Source of the DNA: Membranipora membranacea | Taxonomy: Eukaryota; Bryozoa; Gymnolaemata; Cheilostomatida; Membraniporidae | Assembly: GCA_914767715.1 (NCBI GenBank) | Contig: OU612074.1 | Coordinates: forward strand, 24,230,062 to 24,290,061 | Direction: 5' to 3' | Length of the DNA stretch: 60,000 bases | In this document: one piece after another, positions 13,101-28,100 of the stretch | Position numbering within the stretch: position 1 is the first letter of the stretch | How the letters are laid out: every line of letters begins with the position of its first letter | Notes under the pieces: model-generated | What the model saw: only the letters and a program-made list of their open reading frames with translations | What the model was told of the DNA's origin: nothing | Databases searched by the model: none | Made by a program: the position numbers and the translations under genes

Positions 13101-16100
13101 AGGATAACATTTTAGTGTTTTCACTGGAATTATCAACTTCAATCGAGCGAGCCCAGATTCATATCCTGCTCATATATCAAAGGATATTCTCTGGCCTCTC
13201 CCTATCTTCTAAACCACGTTGCAATGGAGTTACAATACTATCAAAAAATCACATAATCAACCTAATCATGTACATAATGACTAGTATGAACACCCCTCCC
13301 ACGTCAACGATGTGTTGTTTATTTGAGATGAAAGCTATCGAATCAGATAAATTTGCTTCTAGTATCACGCCAACGACCAAGAAGAGAAACTGTTAATTGA
13401 TCCTGGACATTAGCAAGAATGAAATACTTAAATATCATTGATCATTATTGTTGGAATTTTATTATTGCATTTATAACAGGTATACAATTAATATTTAAAC
13501 CATTAGGTGGCTCAATATTACTTATGCATCACATTATTCTCTGATTCTTCACCTCCGTAATGATTTGCTTCTTTAAAAAAATGGTCCACTCTAAGTGCAT
13601 TATATATCTATCGCAGTAGAGGCCTTCCCGAAAACGCTCACGTCAAGCCAGGCTAACATTTTGTGACGTCAGAGAGCTGTTTGAGTGATCAGCATATTGT
13701 AAAATCAAAAAAAACAGAGCTATCTTGTATTCAATACAGCGGAAAATCCATGGTGCTGATTTTCATTTTCCACTATAAGCCTATGCACCCACATCTCAAT
13801 TGCAAATTAAAAACGCTCGCATAAAATTAACACTGATAAGGGTGTGATATTTGACGTCACAGAGCTGTTAGTGCGCTGTGTTGATAGAAATTCCTCAACA
13901 ACTTTAGCTAAATAGGTCACGCATCAACATCTTTGTTGACTACACACAGTATCCTAGTGGATGCGGTTATGTCTACATATCCAATGTTTTATAATCTTTG
14001 ACAAGGCTCTCCCCACATAAAATATCACATTGCTGTCAAAACAAACATTATTGCGCTCATAATAAATTACCTAATCGATGACTGCAAAATATGCTCAGAG
14101 AGTAAGGATATATCCTTACTATGTTATATGCTCATCATATAAACATCCATGACCATAGAATGATACAAGCCCCAATTCACAAAGCCAGATATAGTTTATT
14201 AGCGACGATCAATTTGTCTAACATTATTCAACACACGTTATTAAATTTACGATCCTTAGTTTTGGGCAAAATATTTCGATGGCAATAATGTCGTCAGATA
14301 ACTGATGTTATCTAAGTGACGATTCTGTTGAATAGGGCAGGCAACTGATGGTGAAGGAATATGTTTCTTCACAAGAACTGACCGTGGAGGATATGCATGC
14401 AGAGGAAGGCTTGTTTCTCAAGTGGAATGACAATAATATTTCAATGGACATTACAATAATTGATGACAAATAGATTTTGATTTACATAACCAGCAAAAAT
14501 TTGTGTCCTGGTTGATGTTTTGTGTTCTGGCCATTTTTTACAAAAAATCAAGAATCTTTGTCTCAGTTAGCCGCAGCACAGTATTTTTCGGATGTACCTC
14601 TTGCCATCTACCCAGCACATTATTTAGAATTTTATCATCACATAGAATTTTTGTCTGCTGATAAAGTTTTATCAATTAAAAATCTCCAATTATAAATATA
14701 CAATGGATGGCAAACAGCAGGTCCTCACCGAAAGTTTTTAGTCAAGTTCACATAATTATACATAAGGCATACTATAAGCTGGTCAGCAGCAAGAATATGA
14801 GAACAGTAACACAGTCAATGTCTAAAGCTTTATCAAAAGTCTAAAGCTATAACATATTGGAATGCTAAAGTCTAAAAATTCTTGATCTCCTTTCCCTTCG
14901 CCTTATTTTCACTAACTTCGTGCAGCCGATGACTCAGCTATCGCTGGATTATTTTATTATCTGACCTGCGTCTTACCTCAGTTTATAGTATGTGTCGCCG
15001 TGCTTGTTGTAATATAAAATTCCAAGTTTGTTTACTTAGCCAGTGGATCTCAGTGGAGTATTGTATTCAATGTGGGACATTCATAGAATACCTTACTACA
15101 CAATATAGCCTTAGTTTGGTGCTCTGTGTTGACCTACATTTGCAGAAATCACACAAATAAGCTGAGTTTTTAGACCATCATATCTCAAATTTGGGGATGG
15201 GGATGCCAGTGCCCTTCCATGAGGTTGCAATTGAGATGTGGGTGCATAGGCTCATAGTGGAAAATGAAAATCAGCACCATGGATTTTCCGCTGTATTGAA
15301 TACAAGATAGCTCTGTTTTTTTTGATTTTACAATATGCTGATCACTCAAACAGCTCTCTGACGTCACAAAATGTTAGCCTGGCTTGACGTGAGCGTTTTC
15401 GGGAAGGCCTCTACTGCGATAGATATAAAATGCACTAAGAGTGGACCAATTTTCTAAAGAAGCACATCATTACGGAGCTGAAGAATCAGAGAATAATTTG
15501 ATACATGAATAAAATTGATCCACCTAGTGGTTTAAGTGCTTTAAAATGATTTATAATATCACTTATACACTACACAAAGACCATTACATATTGTTGTTAC
15601 AAATGATAAAGGAATTATGTAAGATTTGCATGTTGGTAAATTTCATTGCTCTACAGCACTTGCATTAGTGATGTTGGAACGAGTGCCTCCCATAAGGGAA
15701 GCTATCTCTCGATTTAATCAACTTTTACTTCTCAGGTATCCGTGTTAGCAGCATCCTGATTGAAACCAGCCCTAAACCATTTTGAGGCCTCTCGCTTATT
15801 AACCAGATTAAAGTTATAGTAAAAGGAACTTTCAGCTATACTCCCTTCCCTCACCGATTTATACACAAAAACTGATCCTAAAACATCATATAGCTATTGA
15901 CTCCTCAGTAAAATGGTATACACACATAAACATCTACACACATACACCTATACACACATACACAGTGTTCATGTAAATCAGCATGAAAAACTGAAGATTG
16001 ATATCGATGAAATCTCAGGTGGTGGAGCAAAGATAATATATAATTTCCGTGAAGGACACTCTAACCACAAACAACATAAAATAATTTTATGACCTTAATA

Positions 16101-19100
16101 TTACCAGGCAAGCTACCTAATTAATCAATTAGATGGGGGCCGTGCTTATGACTGAAATAAGGTAATAATTCAATTACAGTAACTGTATTTGGAATAGGGC
16201 TATACTGTACTTACCTCTCAGGTATCTCTGTTAGATCACACTCTCTCAGATCTAGCTTTTTGAGACACTTCAGATCTCCTATCCTGCTGGGAAAGGTATG
16301 AAGGTTCCTATTTACAGATAAGCTCAGCTCCTCTAGGTTTGTAAGTGATCCAATACTGTAATGAAAGTTATTAGATCTGTCAGTATGTACCCAGTTTTAA
16401 AGGAGCAGCAAAGCAGAAGATAATACAACAGTGCACCAATCTAACACCCAAGGTCAGCAGTGCTGCTAGGGACTATAGATGATATTACCAACTGGTGTGA
16501 TAACCACAATATGCCAGCCATCGCGATCACACATCATAGATCAGGCTAAATTACTGAACTGACGTAGAGAAAAGCGCCATACTGGTGGAATCTAGGGTGC
16601 CTGGTGACACAATGCCTATACAAAGGATATAATTGAAAATAATTCCCAGTGAAAGTAGGCTTCCATGAAGATGCGGTAGATCAGCTATCAATTTCGAGAC
16701 TTGCGTTTTCAGACAAAGAACACAAACAAGCAATAAAAAGAGTAGTATAAGTACTAAACTGAGAGGAGTAAGTGATCAGCTCCTTGGGTACTCAGGGTAT
16801 TAGGTTGAGTTGGGATTGTGGCTCCAATACCCGCAAAAAGGATCACTCCAAAGGTGTCCTATGAAGATTTTCAGGCAAAAACAGAACGAAAATAGTAATT
16901 TTGAGTGTTGATGTAAATCAACATGATAATCTGAGGGGGGATGGGGTGGACTTTCTCGACTATCATTGAGATACCAATTGTGAAAAAAAACAACTTTTTC
17001 ACCTTAATACTACCCGATAAACAACTTAATTAATCAATCAGATGGGTGCAGTTCTAATGAGTAAAATAAAGGATTAATTTAGTTACAATAACAGTGTTTT
17101 GAAAACAACTATACTGTACTTACCTCTCAGGTATCTCTGTTAGATCACAATTTCTCAGATCTAGCTTTTTGAGACACTTCAGATCCCCTATCCGGCTGGG
17201 TAAGGTATGAAGGTTCTTATTTCCAAATAAGTACAGCTCCTCTAGGGTGGTAAGTGATCCAATACTGTAATGAAAGTTATTAGAACTGTCAGTATGTACC
17301 CAGTTTTAGAGGAGCAGCAAAGCAGAAGATAATACAACAGTGCACCAATCTAATAGCAAAGTACATATGCAGGTACTGATCTTACTTTTGCAGGATAGGT
17401 GGTATTCAGTGACAATAAAACGCATAATAAATAAATAAAGAAAAAACAAATATGATGGAAAAAAGCAAATGTATAATAACGTCAACTTGCAGTTCTTGAG
17501 ACTGCAGCTATTATAAAGATCTAAGTGATCTCAAACTGAGTTAAGAGTTGGGTAAAATATGATTAGATCATAACTTTGCATTGTCATATACTTCGCACGG
17601 GCTATTCTTTCTTTGGGGAATCACAGAACCATTGTTCTGGCCAAAAAAACAAGAGTGATTTTTGGTGTTGATCAAAATTCAATCTACATAACATTTCTAT
17701 CTCGTTTAAATTAATATCTAGTGACCTTGAGGTCAGGTTATATATGGTTTAGTGGTTGTCTGCTCTGCAACTGTTATCAGGTCCAATCACAGCTGTATTG
17801 AGGATGACCCATAGGAAAAGAGCCAAGGTTTGGTGCTTTCTTATCCGCTTGATGACTCTATATCACCTATCATATTAAATTAATTAGATACTGTGTAACA
17901 CCCGACTGAGGCTGTTATGGTTCAGGTCATGTGATACAGGAGGCAGCAGCGGAAAATTTTGAGAGTGAACATCTTGATACGACTATGAATCAGTTTAAAC
18001 TTGATATTCGGCTCTGTAGTGAATGATATTCTGTTCCAAAGAGCTGATTTCCTTACTGGCTATTCATTTAACATTTATAAATGGGTTGCCAGGGTTGTCT
18101 GCTACTTTAACAAGCACTATTTTATACCCGTCCTTTTAACAGAATAATAATAAAAAAAAAACTCAGCTAACATACCAGTAACCAATTCCATGTTGCCAAT
18201 CCGACAAAAGAAATATTCTGTCGATCAATACCACTCATGCGTTTACCATCAGCCAAAAATCTTTATTTAGTAACTTCATTTATGCCAAACCGGTACAGTC
18301 TGTCCGCCCAGCTATTTTGAAAATTGGCACACCTCCGCGAGATAGCTTCAATCTATGTATGTATGTATGTATATGATGCTCAAATAATGGTGTGGGAGAG
18401 AAGTTATTCATCAGTTGAAATGAAAGTAAGGAACTGACTTAGAACACCAACCACCCTCTACCTTTTTTAAATTAGCCCACATGATGAAAACTTTCCTGGA
18501 TTTTAAATCCTGCCTATTCACCGAACTAAGACTTCCGAAAAATTACTTTCCTAATCAAATTACAAAGTGGTTGCAAAGTTTCCAATGTTAACATATTTTA
18601 GGGTTTTCAAGAATAAATGATAGCTGATAATTTTGCTTGTTTTACTATTCTTGGCCCGGTCTCGAAATTTAAATCCTTGTACATTTCCAACCTGCAGGGT
18701 ATTTTGGACATGGGTTTAGGTAGCCTGTCTTGACTAGGTTTGTTGTGGCAGATGCTTGCCCCTTCCCACTGCAAAGCTTGTCAAGACAGGCTCAGATATA
18801 GGGTGCGATAACTCTGCTCTAAAAAAAGCTGGGTACTTTGGATTTCTTATATCTGTATGATGTGATGATGCAGTTTAATAACAATTTTTGTAGCCAACCA
18901 GTAATTGAATCAAACACCTGAGTACTAGCAGCTGGACTTAAATGGCTCTCTGTTGATTCTGTTTTATACATTAGGATTCGCAGAAGGAGATAAAATGCTT
19001 TTCTGACCTTAGAAGATTTTAATCAGACGGAAGTGTACTCTATCAAGCAACATGTTGTAGATTTAAGTCCCTGGCCAATTTACGAGATACAAAAATGATT

Positions 19101-22100
19101 TGCTTCCATAGACTTTACTTTTAGGTCTATTTTTGATACACAGCTTTCTAAGTATCCCTCGGAATATCCTCTCGGAAAAGATTGTATACACAAAAGGGGC
19201 CTAAGTTTCTTTAAATTATTTTGGCTGATTGATTATAGCTTGTAATTATACAACAAAATTTACCAAAAGCCATGAGGATCATTACACATTGGTAAGCTTA
19301 ATTTTGTAGAGTGATTTGTCAATAACCTTCAAATTGCGTAGTGACAAGATCACTTGTGGAGAAATGTCTAGTCTCCACAATTTAGGTTCTGTCTATTGGT
19401 CTGTTATATATTTGGTTATGCTATAAAATCCCACAGCGTTCATTGATCGGGACAGAAAACTACTGATTTAAACTCGTGAGAAAGAGGCTAGAAAGACATG
19501 GAGATATCTAAAACTTGGGTGACAAATATTCTGAGTCCCTACACTATTTTAAGTCCACTGACCATCTTAAGAATTAAAACTAAAGGCCTACATTATTCCT
19601 GACCTCTCTTCAAACTTACCCTTACTCACTCTCCCCTATGTAACGAGGCAATTTTGTGTCAACAAAATTCATTCCCATGAATTTTGATGGCGGCATATTA
19701 TAAACATTTCTGAATCTGAATTATTGTCATTACCTTCTAATGAATCAAAATTTCCCTTTTTACATTTCAAGAATTTAACAGTAGGGTCTAATGATCCGAA
19801 AACTTGTTAAACGAAAAGAAAAGATAGCCATTCGATTATATGCACCTAGAAGTTGCAAGGCAGTTATCTTTGGAGGAGCCATGTCCAAATCCCTTATCTC
19901 TGCTCTAAAAAAAGCTGTGTACTTTGGATTTCTTATATCTGTATGATGTGATGATGCAGTTTAATAACAATTTTTGTTGCCAACCAGTAATTGAATAAAA
20001 CACCTCACTTGATGCCCTGTATATTGATTGCGGATTGTTTGAGTTACCGGAGCTTATTAGTTTATAATGTTGATTTTGTGTGTTTGAGGTCTCTGCCTAA
20101 GACGGTGCGCCCTGCTCGACAGCACAGAGGTTGAGGAACATTAAAAGAAACAACCTTTAGTCGTTACATCCCCATATCTATAATGAAAGAGTGAAGACAT
20201 CGGATCATATCAGGTGTGATTATTATTATTATTTGGACGCCTAACTCTAAACTCTCAAGCTGCGTTTACACAGAGGAGATTTCTTAGTTTCTTCATGACT
20301 GCAGATTGGCAAGCAACTAGTTGAAGCTGTGTAAACATACTAGTGTCTCAAAAACCTGGTGCGGGCAACCAATCTTAGCAACAGTTTCCGGAATGCAGCA
20401 GTGCTGCATTTCAAGCAACTGTTGCTGGCAACTGGGTGTGGCTTATTTATTTCACCAATCACAACAATTCAAAAGAATCTGTCTGTTCAGACCTAGCATC
20501 AGTTTGCATTCGTTCATCACACTCTAAAGCCCAAATGGTTGCATGTGTGTAAACAGATCGGAAACTGCAAGTTTCCACTACAAGTTTCCAGAGGTTTCTC
20601 AAAGCTTCCAGGTTGCGAGTCTCCAGTTGCCAGTTTCCTCTGTGTAAACTCAGCTTCATGTGTATACATGGCTGAGTATTTAAGAATTTGACATGAAAAC
20701 CTGGAATTACGTATGCGATTAGTTAGTTTAAGTGCTCAAACGGTGCAAGATGCTGGTAGAGGCATTTCATTATCAACCACCAGTAATTGATAATGAAATG
20801 CCTCTACCAGCATCTTGCACCGTTTGAGCACTTAAACTAGCGATTAGTGTGAAATGTAAGATCCTCTGATTTTTCTGATTTGATAAAGTTTTTTTGTTCG
20901 AAATTGAATTTGCTATAAGGTCCTTTAGCCTGTCTACATTAGTTATTTTCACTTAGAACATAAGAACATTAGTACATTAGTTTCCCATCGTCTCATCATA
21001 GCTGCATTATTGGGTGATTGTAAATATCTGAGTCAGATGATATCTTTGATATTTTTTGCTAGTATAACATAAATTGCCACCATCATGATACCATACCAGC
21101 CAGTGGAAAATCGCTACTAGTAGAAATAGTATTATCAAATAGTTGAAATATTTTGTTCACTGATGAATGGGATACATTTTTGGAACTAAGCGTATTTTAT
21201 ATTTGCAGGGAAGAACTTTAGTCACTGACTCATACACAGAGATAACATAACTCCCTTCATTGGCCTGACGTCATATAACCTGAATGTTTGTATTATATAG
21301 TTAACCTTCATATATCTGTATCGAGTGTCCAGAAAATTAAATCTCCTAAATCGTATTTCAAATTTCTAATGATGTTGGAAAACCCAGAGCTTCCAAAGCA
21401 CAACCAAATTCACTCTCATCTGCCTTATGGCTGCCTTTGTGTCGATAAAAAGCCCTCGAGTTTTCCTTTTTAGGCAGTACCGGTGAAGATGATATTTGTT
21501 TTTTTGCTGTTTCTTGGAGGAGTAACTAGTAACCAGAATGAATAATACCAAAGGTTTCTTTTCCAAACCTTTAAAATGGCTTGGACATAAATTTATCAAC
21601 CATTTGTGGCAATAGTGATGATTTATAATATCACTTATACACTACACAAAGATAATTACATATTGTTGTTACAAATGATAAAGGAATTATGTAAGATTTG
21701 CATGTTGGTAAATTTCAATGCTCTACAGCACTTGCATTAGTGATGTTGGAACGAGTGCCTCCCATAAGGGAAGCTATCTCTCGATTTAATCAACTTTTAC
21801 TTCTCAGGTATCCGTGTTAGCAGCATCCTGATTGAAACCAGCCCTAAACCATTTTGAGGCCTCTCGCTTATTAACCAGATTAAAGTTATAGTAAAAGGAA
21901 CTTTCAGCTATACTCCCTTCCCTCACCCATTTATACACAAAAACTGATCCTAAAACATCATATAGCTATTGACTCCTCAGTAAAATGGTATACACACATA
22001 AACATCTACACACATACACCTATACACACATACACAGTGTTCATGTAAATCAGCATGAAAAACTGAGGATTGATATAGATGAAATCTCAGGTGGTGGAGC

Positions 22101-25100
22101 AAAGATAATATATAATTTCCCTGAAGGACACTCTAACCACAAACAACATAAAATAATTTTATGACCTTAATATTACCAGGCAAGCTACCTAATTAATCAA
22201 TTAGATGGGGGCCGTGCTTATGACTGAAATAAGGTAATAATTCAATTACAACAACTGTATTTGAAATAGAGCTATACTGTACTTACCTCTCAGTTATCTC
22301 CGTTAGACCACAATAGCTCAGATCTAGCTTTTTGAGACACTTCAGATCCCCTATCCGGCTGGGTAAGGTATGAAGGTTCCTATTTACAGATAAGCTCAGC
22401 TCCTCTAGGTTTGTAAGTGATCCAATACTGTAATGAAAGTTATTAGATCTGTCAGTATGTACCCAGTTTTAAAGGAGCAGCAAAGCAGAAGATAATACAA
22501 CAGTGCACCAATCTAATAGCAAAGTACATATGCAGGTACTGATCTTACTTTTGCAGGATAGGTGGTATTCAGTGACAATAAAACACATAATAAATAAATA
22601 ACGAAATAACAAATATGATGGAAAAAAGCTAATGTATAATAACGTCAACTTGCAGTTCTTGAGACTGCAGCTATTATAAAGATCTATGTGATCTCAAACT
22701 GAGTTAAGAGTTGGGTAAAATATGATTAGATCATAACTTTGCATTGTCATATACTTCGCATGGGCTATTCTTTCTTTGGGGAATCACAGAACCATTGTTC
22801 TGGCCAAAAAAACAAGAGTGATTTTTGGTGTTGATCAAAATTCAATCTACATAACATTTCTAGCTCATTTAAATTAATATCTAGTGACCTTGAGGTCAGG
22901 TTATATATGGTTTAGTGGATGTCTGCTCTGCAACTGTTATCAGATCCAATCACAGCTGTATTGAGGATGACCCATAGGAAAAGAGCAAAAGTTTGGTGCT
23001 TTCTTATCCGCTTAATGACTCTATATCACCTATATTATTAAATTGATTAGATACTGTGTAACACCCGACTGAGGCTGTTATGGTTCAGGTCATATGATAC
23101 AGGAGGCAGCAGCGGAAAATTTTGAGAGTGAACATCTTGATACGACTATGAATCAGTTTAAACTTGATATTCAGCTCTGTAGTGAATGACATTCTGTTCC
23201 AAAGAGCTGATTTCCTTACTGGCTATTCATTTAACATTTATAAATGGGTTGCCAGGGTTGTCTGCTACTTTAACAAGCACTATTTTATACCCGTCCTTTT
23301 AACAGAATAATAATTAAAAAAAAAACTCAGCTAACATACCAGTAACCAATTCCATGTTGCCAATCCAACAAAAAAAATATTCTGTCGATCAATACCACTC
23401 ATGCGTTTACCATCAGCCAAAAATCTTTATTTAGTAACTTCATTTATGCCAAACCAGTACAGTCTGTCCGCCGAGCTATTTGGAAAATTGGCACACCTCC
23501 GCGAGATAGCTTCAATCTATGTATGTATGTATGTATATGATGCTGAAATAATGGTGTGGGAGAGAAGTTATTCATCAGTTGAAATGAAATGAGGGTAAAG
23601 AACTGACTTAGAACGCCAACCACCCCCTACCTTTTGTAAATTAGCCCACAGGATGAACACTTTTCTGGATTTTAAATCTTGCCTATTCACCGAACTAAAA
23701 CTTCCGAAAAATTACTTTCCTAATCAAATTACAAATTGGTTGCAAAGTTTTCAATGTTAACATATATTAGGGTTTTCAAGAATAAATGATAGCTGATAAT
23801 TTTGCTTGTTTACTATTCTTGGCCCGGTCTCTAAATTTAAGTCCATGTACATTTTCAACCTGCAGGGTATTTTGGACATGGGTTTAGGTAGCCTGTCTTG
23901 ACTAGGTTTGTTGTGGCAGATGCTTGCCCCTTCCCACTGCAAAGCTTGTCAAGACAGGCTCAGATATAGGGTGCGATATGCAAAATAATGAGTACTAGCA
24001 GCTGGACTTAAATGGCTCTCTGTTGATTCTGTTTTATGATGCCCTGTATATTGATTGCAGATTGTTTGAGTTACCGGAGCTTATTAGTTTATAATGTTGA
24101 TTTTGTGTGTTTGATAATTGTGTGGATTTACATGTAGCAGACATTATTATGTAGTGATTTTGAATTAACCTAGATTGTGCAGGCACTTAGTGTGCCTTCT
24201 TTGATGAATTGAGAGCAGAGCAGTGTTCGACTTGAGAGAGAGTGGACCTGCACCAGCGTGAATAAAGATCTTTTATCCTTTAAGTACGAGCTAGTGAATA
24301 TGTAGACAGCAATATATAAATGTTTTTGAGACTTTCACCATGAACCTCCCTGCCTAAGACGGTGCGCCCTGCTCGACAGCACAGAGGTTAAGGAACATTA
24401 AAAGAAACAACCTTTAGTCGTTGCATCCCCATATCTATAATGAAAGAGTGAAGACATCGGATCATATCAGGTGTGATTATTATTATTATTTGGACGCCTA
24501 ACTCTAAACTCTTATCTGATTTTATTTTTGACCTGAGCAAGAGACATTTTAATAAGATAGCGAGTGATCGAGAAAATCCACTTTTTAGTAGTGTAATACG
24601 AAACAATAACAGAACATCCTCCTGCTTAAATACTAATGAAGATGCGGTAGATCAGCTATCAATTTCGAGACTTCCGTTTTCAGACAAAGAACGCAAAGAA
24701 GCAATAAAAAGAGTAGTACAAGTACTAAACTGAGAGGAGTAAGTGATCAGCTCCTTGGGTACTCAGGGCATTAGGTTGAGTCGGGATTGTGGCTCCAATA
24801 CCCGCAAAAAAGATCACTCCAAAGGTGTCCTATAAAGATTTTCAGGCAAAGACAGAACGTTGTATGAAAGAGTGAAGACATCGGATCATATCAGGTGTGA
24901 TTATTATTATTATTTGGACGCCTTACTCTAAACTCTCATGTGTATACATGGCTGAGTATTTAAGAATTTGACATGAAAACCTGTAATTACGTGGGCGATT
25001 AGTTAGTTTAACTGCTCAAACGGTGCAAGATGCAGGTAGAGGCATTTCATTATCAACTACTGGTGGTTGATAATGAAATGCCTCTACCTGCATCTTGCAC

Positions 25101-28100
25101 CGTTTGAGCACTTAAACTAGCGATTAGTGTGAAATGTAAGATCCTCTGATTTTTCTGATTTGATAAAGATTTTTTGTTCGAAATTGAATTTGCTATAAGG
25201 TCCTTTAGCCTGTCTACATTAGTTATTTTCATTTAGAACATTAGTACATTAGTTTCCCATCGTCTCATCATAGCTGCATTATTAGGTGATTGTAAATATC
25301 TGAGTCAGATGATATCTTTGATATTTTTTGCTAGTATAACATAAATTGCCACCATCATGATACCATACCAGCCAGTGGAAAATCGCTACTAGTAGAAATA
25401 GTATTATCAAATAGTTGAAATATTTTGTTCACTGATGAATGGGATACATTTTTGGAACTAAGCCAATTTTATTTTTGCAGGGAAGAACTTTAGTCACTGA
25501 CTCATACACAGAGATAACATAACTCCCTTCATTGGCCTGACGTCATATAACCTGAATGTTTGTATAATATAGTTAACCTTCATATATCAGTATCGAGTGT
25601 CCAGAAAATTAAATCTCCTAAATCGTATTTCAAATTTCTAATGATGTTGGAAAACCCAGAGCTTCCAAAGCACAACCAAATTCACTCTCATCTGCCTTAT
25701 GGCTGCCTTTGTGTCGATAAAAAGTCCTCGAGTTTTCCTTTTTAGGCAGTACCGGTGAAGATGATATTTGTTTTTTTGCTGTTTCTTGGAGGAGTAACTA
25801 GTAGCCAGAATGAATAATACCAAAGGTTTCTTTTCCAAACCTTTAAAATGGCTTGGACATAAATTTATCAACCATTTGTGGCAATAGTGATGATTTATAA
25901 TATCACTTATACACTACACAAAGACCATTACATATTGTTGTTACAAATGATAAAGGAATTATGTAAGATTTGCATGTTGGCAAATTTCATTGCTCTACAG
26001 CACTTGCATTAGTGATGTTGGAACGAGTGCCTCCCATAAGGGAAGCTATCTCTCGATTTAATCAACTTTTACTTCTCAGGTATCTGTGTTAGCAGCATCC
26101 TGATTGAAACCAGCCCTAAACCATTTTGAGGCCTCTCACTTATTAACCAGATTAAAGTTATAGTAAAAGGAAGTTTCAGCTATACTCCCTTCCCTCACCC
26201 ATTTATACACAAAAATTGATCCTAAAACATCATATAGCTATTGACTCCTCAGTAAAATGGTATACACACATAAACATCTACACACATACACCTATACACA
26301 CATACACAGTGTTCATGTAAATCAGCATGAAAAACTGAGGATTGATATCGATGAAATCTCAGGTGGTGGAGCAAAGATAATATATAATTTCCCTGAAGGA
26401 CACTCTAACCACAAACAACATAAATTAATTTTATGACCTTAATATTACCAGGCAAGCTACCTAATTAATCAATTAGATGGGGGCCGTGCTTATGACTGAA
26501 ATAAGGTAATAATTCAATTACAACAACTGTATTTGGAATAGAGCTATACTGTACTTACCTCTCAGTTATCTCCGTTAGGTAACAATTTCTCAGCTCTAGC
26601 TTTTTGAGACACTTCAGATCCCCTATCCGGCTGGGTAAGGTATGAAGGTTCTTATTTTCACATAAGTTCAGCTCCTCTAGGTTTGTAAGTGATCCAATAC
26701 TGTAATGAAAGTTATTAGATCTGTCAGTATGTACCCAGTTTTAAAGGAGCAGCAAAGCAGAAGATAATACAACAGTGCACCAATCTATTGACAAATATGG
26801 GGATGACCTCACCAAAACACCCAAGGTCAGCAGTGCTGCTAGGGACTATAGATGACATTACCAACTGGTGTGATAACCACAATATGCCAGCCATCGCGAT
26901 CACACATCATAGATCAGGCTAAAATTCTGATATGACGTAGACATTGAATTCCATATCTGGAATAGCATCATTAGCTTTCTTTTGCAAAACAAAGGGCTTG
27001 CAAAAATAGCCAGTCCCTAGTAGCAATCTAGAAATGCCCTAATCATCGACGCTGTAGGGGTATAATTACTGTTTGCAATTTTGTAAACAAGACAATTTCT
27101 CAAGCTAATTATTCATGCTACTAGGGACAGCCAATCAGATAACAGTCAGTTGGGTCCCTGTGTTTAGTGTCCTAACCGTATAACGCTATGATACTATTTC
27201 CATTCTAAGAGAAGAATCTAATTCAGTGGACGTAGAGAAAAGCGCCATACTGGTGGAATCTAGGGTGCCTGGTGACACAATGCCTATACAAAGGATATAA
27301 TGGAAAATAATTCCCAGTGAAAGTAGGCTTCCATGAAGATGCAGTAGATCAGCTATCAATTTCGAGACTTGCGTTTTCAGACAAAGAACACAAACAAGCA
27401 ATAAAAAGAGTAGTATAAGTACTAAACTGAGAGGAGTAAGTGATCAGCTCCTTGGGTACTCAGGGTATTAGGTTGAGTTGGGATTGTGGCTCCAATACCC
27501 GCAAAAAGGATCACTCCAGAGGTGTCCTATGAAGATTTTCAGGCAAAAACAGAATGAAAATAGTAATTTTGAGTGTTGATGTAAATCAACATGATAATCT
27601 GAGGGGGGGATGGGGTGGACTTTCTCGACTATCATTGAGATACCAATTGTGAAAAAAAAACATTTTCACCTTAATACTACCCGATAAACAACTTAATTAA
27701 TCAATCAGATGGGTGCAGTTCTTATGAGTAAAATAAAGGATTATTTTAGTTACAATAACAGTGTTTTGAAAACAACTATACTGTACTTACCTCTCAGGTA
27801 TCTCCGTTAGGTCACAATAGTCCAGATCTAGCTTTTTGAGACACTTCAGATCCCCTATCCGGCTGGGTAAGGTATGAAGGTTCTTATTTCCAGATAATCT
27901 CAGCTCCTCTAGGTTTGTAAGTGATCCAATACTGTAATGAAAGTTATTAGATCTGTCAGTATGTACCCAGTTTTAAAGGATCAGCAAAGCAGAAGATAAT
28001 ACAACAGTGCACCAATCTAATAGCAAAGTACATATGCAGGTACTGATTTTACTTTTGCAGGCTAGGTGGTATTCAGTGACAATAAAACACATAATAAATA

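Larger units (their letters stand above)
15546..21617. repeat. Duplicon D1 (LRR exons 12 and 11)
   Basis: First of four related blocks that start ATGATTTATAATATCAC. Order: leading segment, LRR exon 16215-16355, RT remnant, LRR exon 17124-17264, a long shared intronic segment, a 398-bp insertion specific to this copy, the 116-bp hairpin, and a shared trailing segment ending in GGCAATAGTG. Nearly all of it matches D2-D4 with scattered substitutions. Confidence 0.85.
21618..25889. repeat. Duplicon D2 (LRR exon 10)
   Basis: Same leading segment, one LRR exon (22287-22427) without the second exon found in D1, D3 and D4, then the shared core, a retroelement-like segment absent from D1 (24035-24350), hairpin copy 2 and the trailing segment. 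Confidence 0.85.

Noticed and set aside
16551-16733. Frame starting MLVCVLCLKTQV, repeated at 27186, 36475 and 48818
   Set aside because: Antisense reading of the mobile-element coding remnant; conservation reflects duplication.
20321-20659. Open frames of 68 and 66 codons
   Set aside because: Both lie inside the 398-bp MITE, on opposite strands, with no protein features.
21288-21599. Conserved small frames repeated at 25560-25871 and 35141-35452
   Set aside because: Repeated only because the duplicon is repeated; no splice signals or family resemblance, and both strands are open equally.
24035-24350. Solo LTR in the duplicon (also at about 34035 and 39975)
   Set aside because: AATAAAG and TATA-like words are present, but I could not define TG...CA ends or a target duplication.
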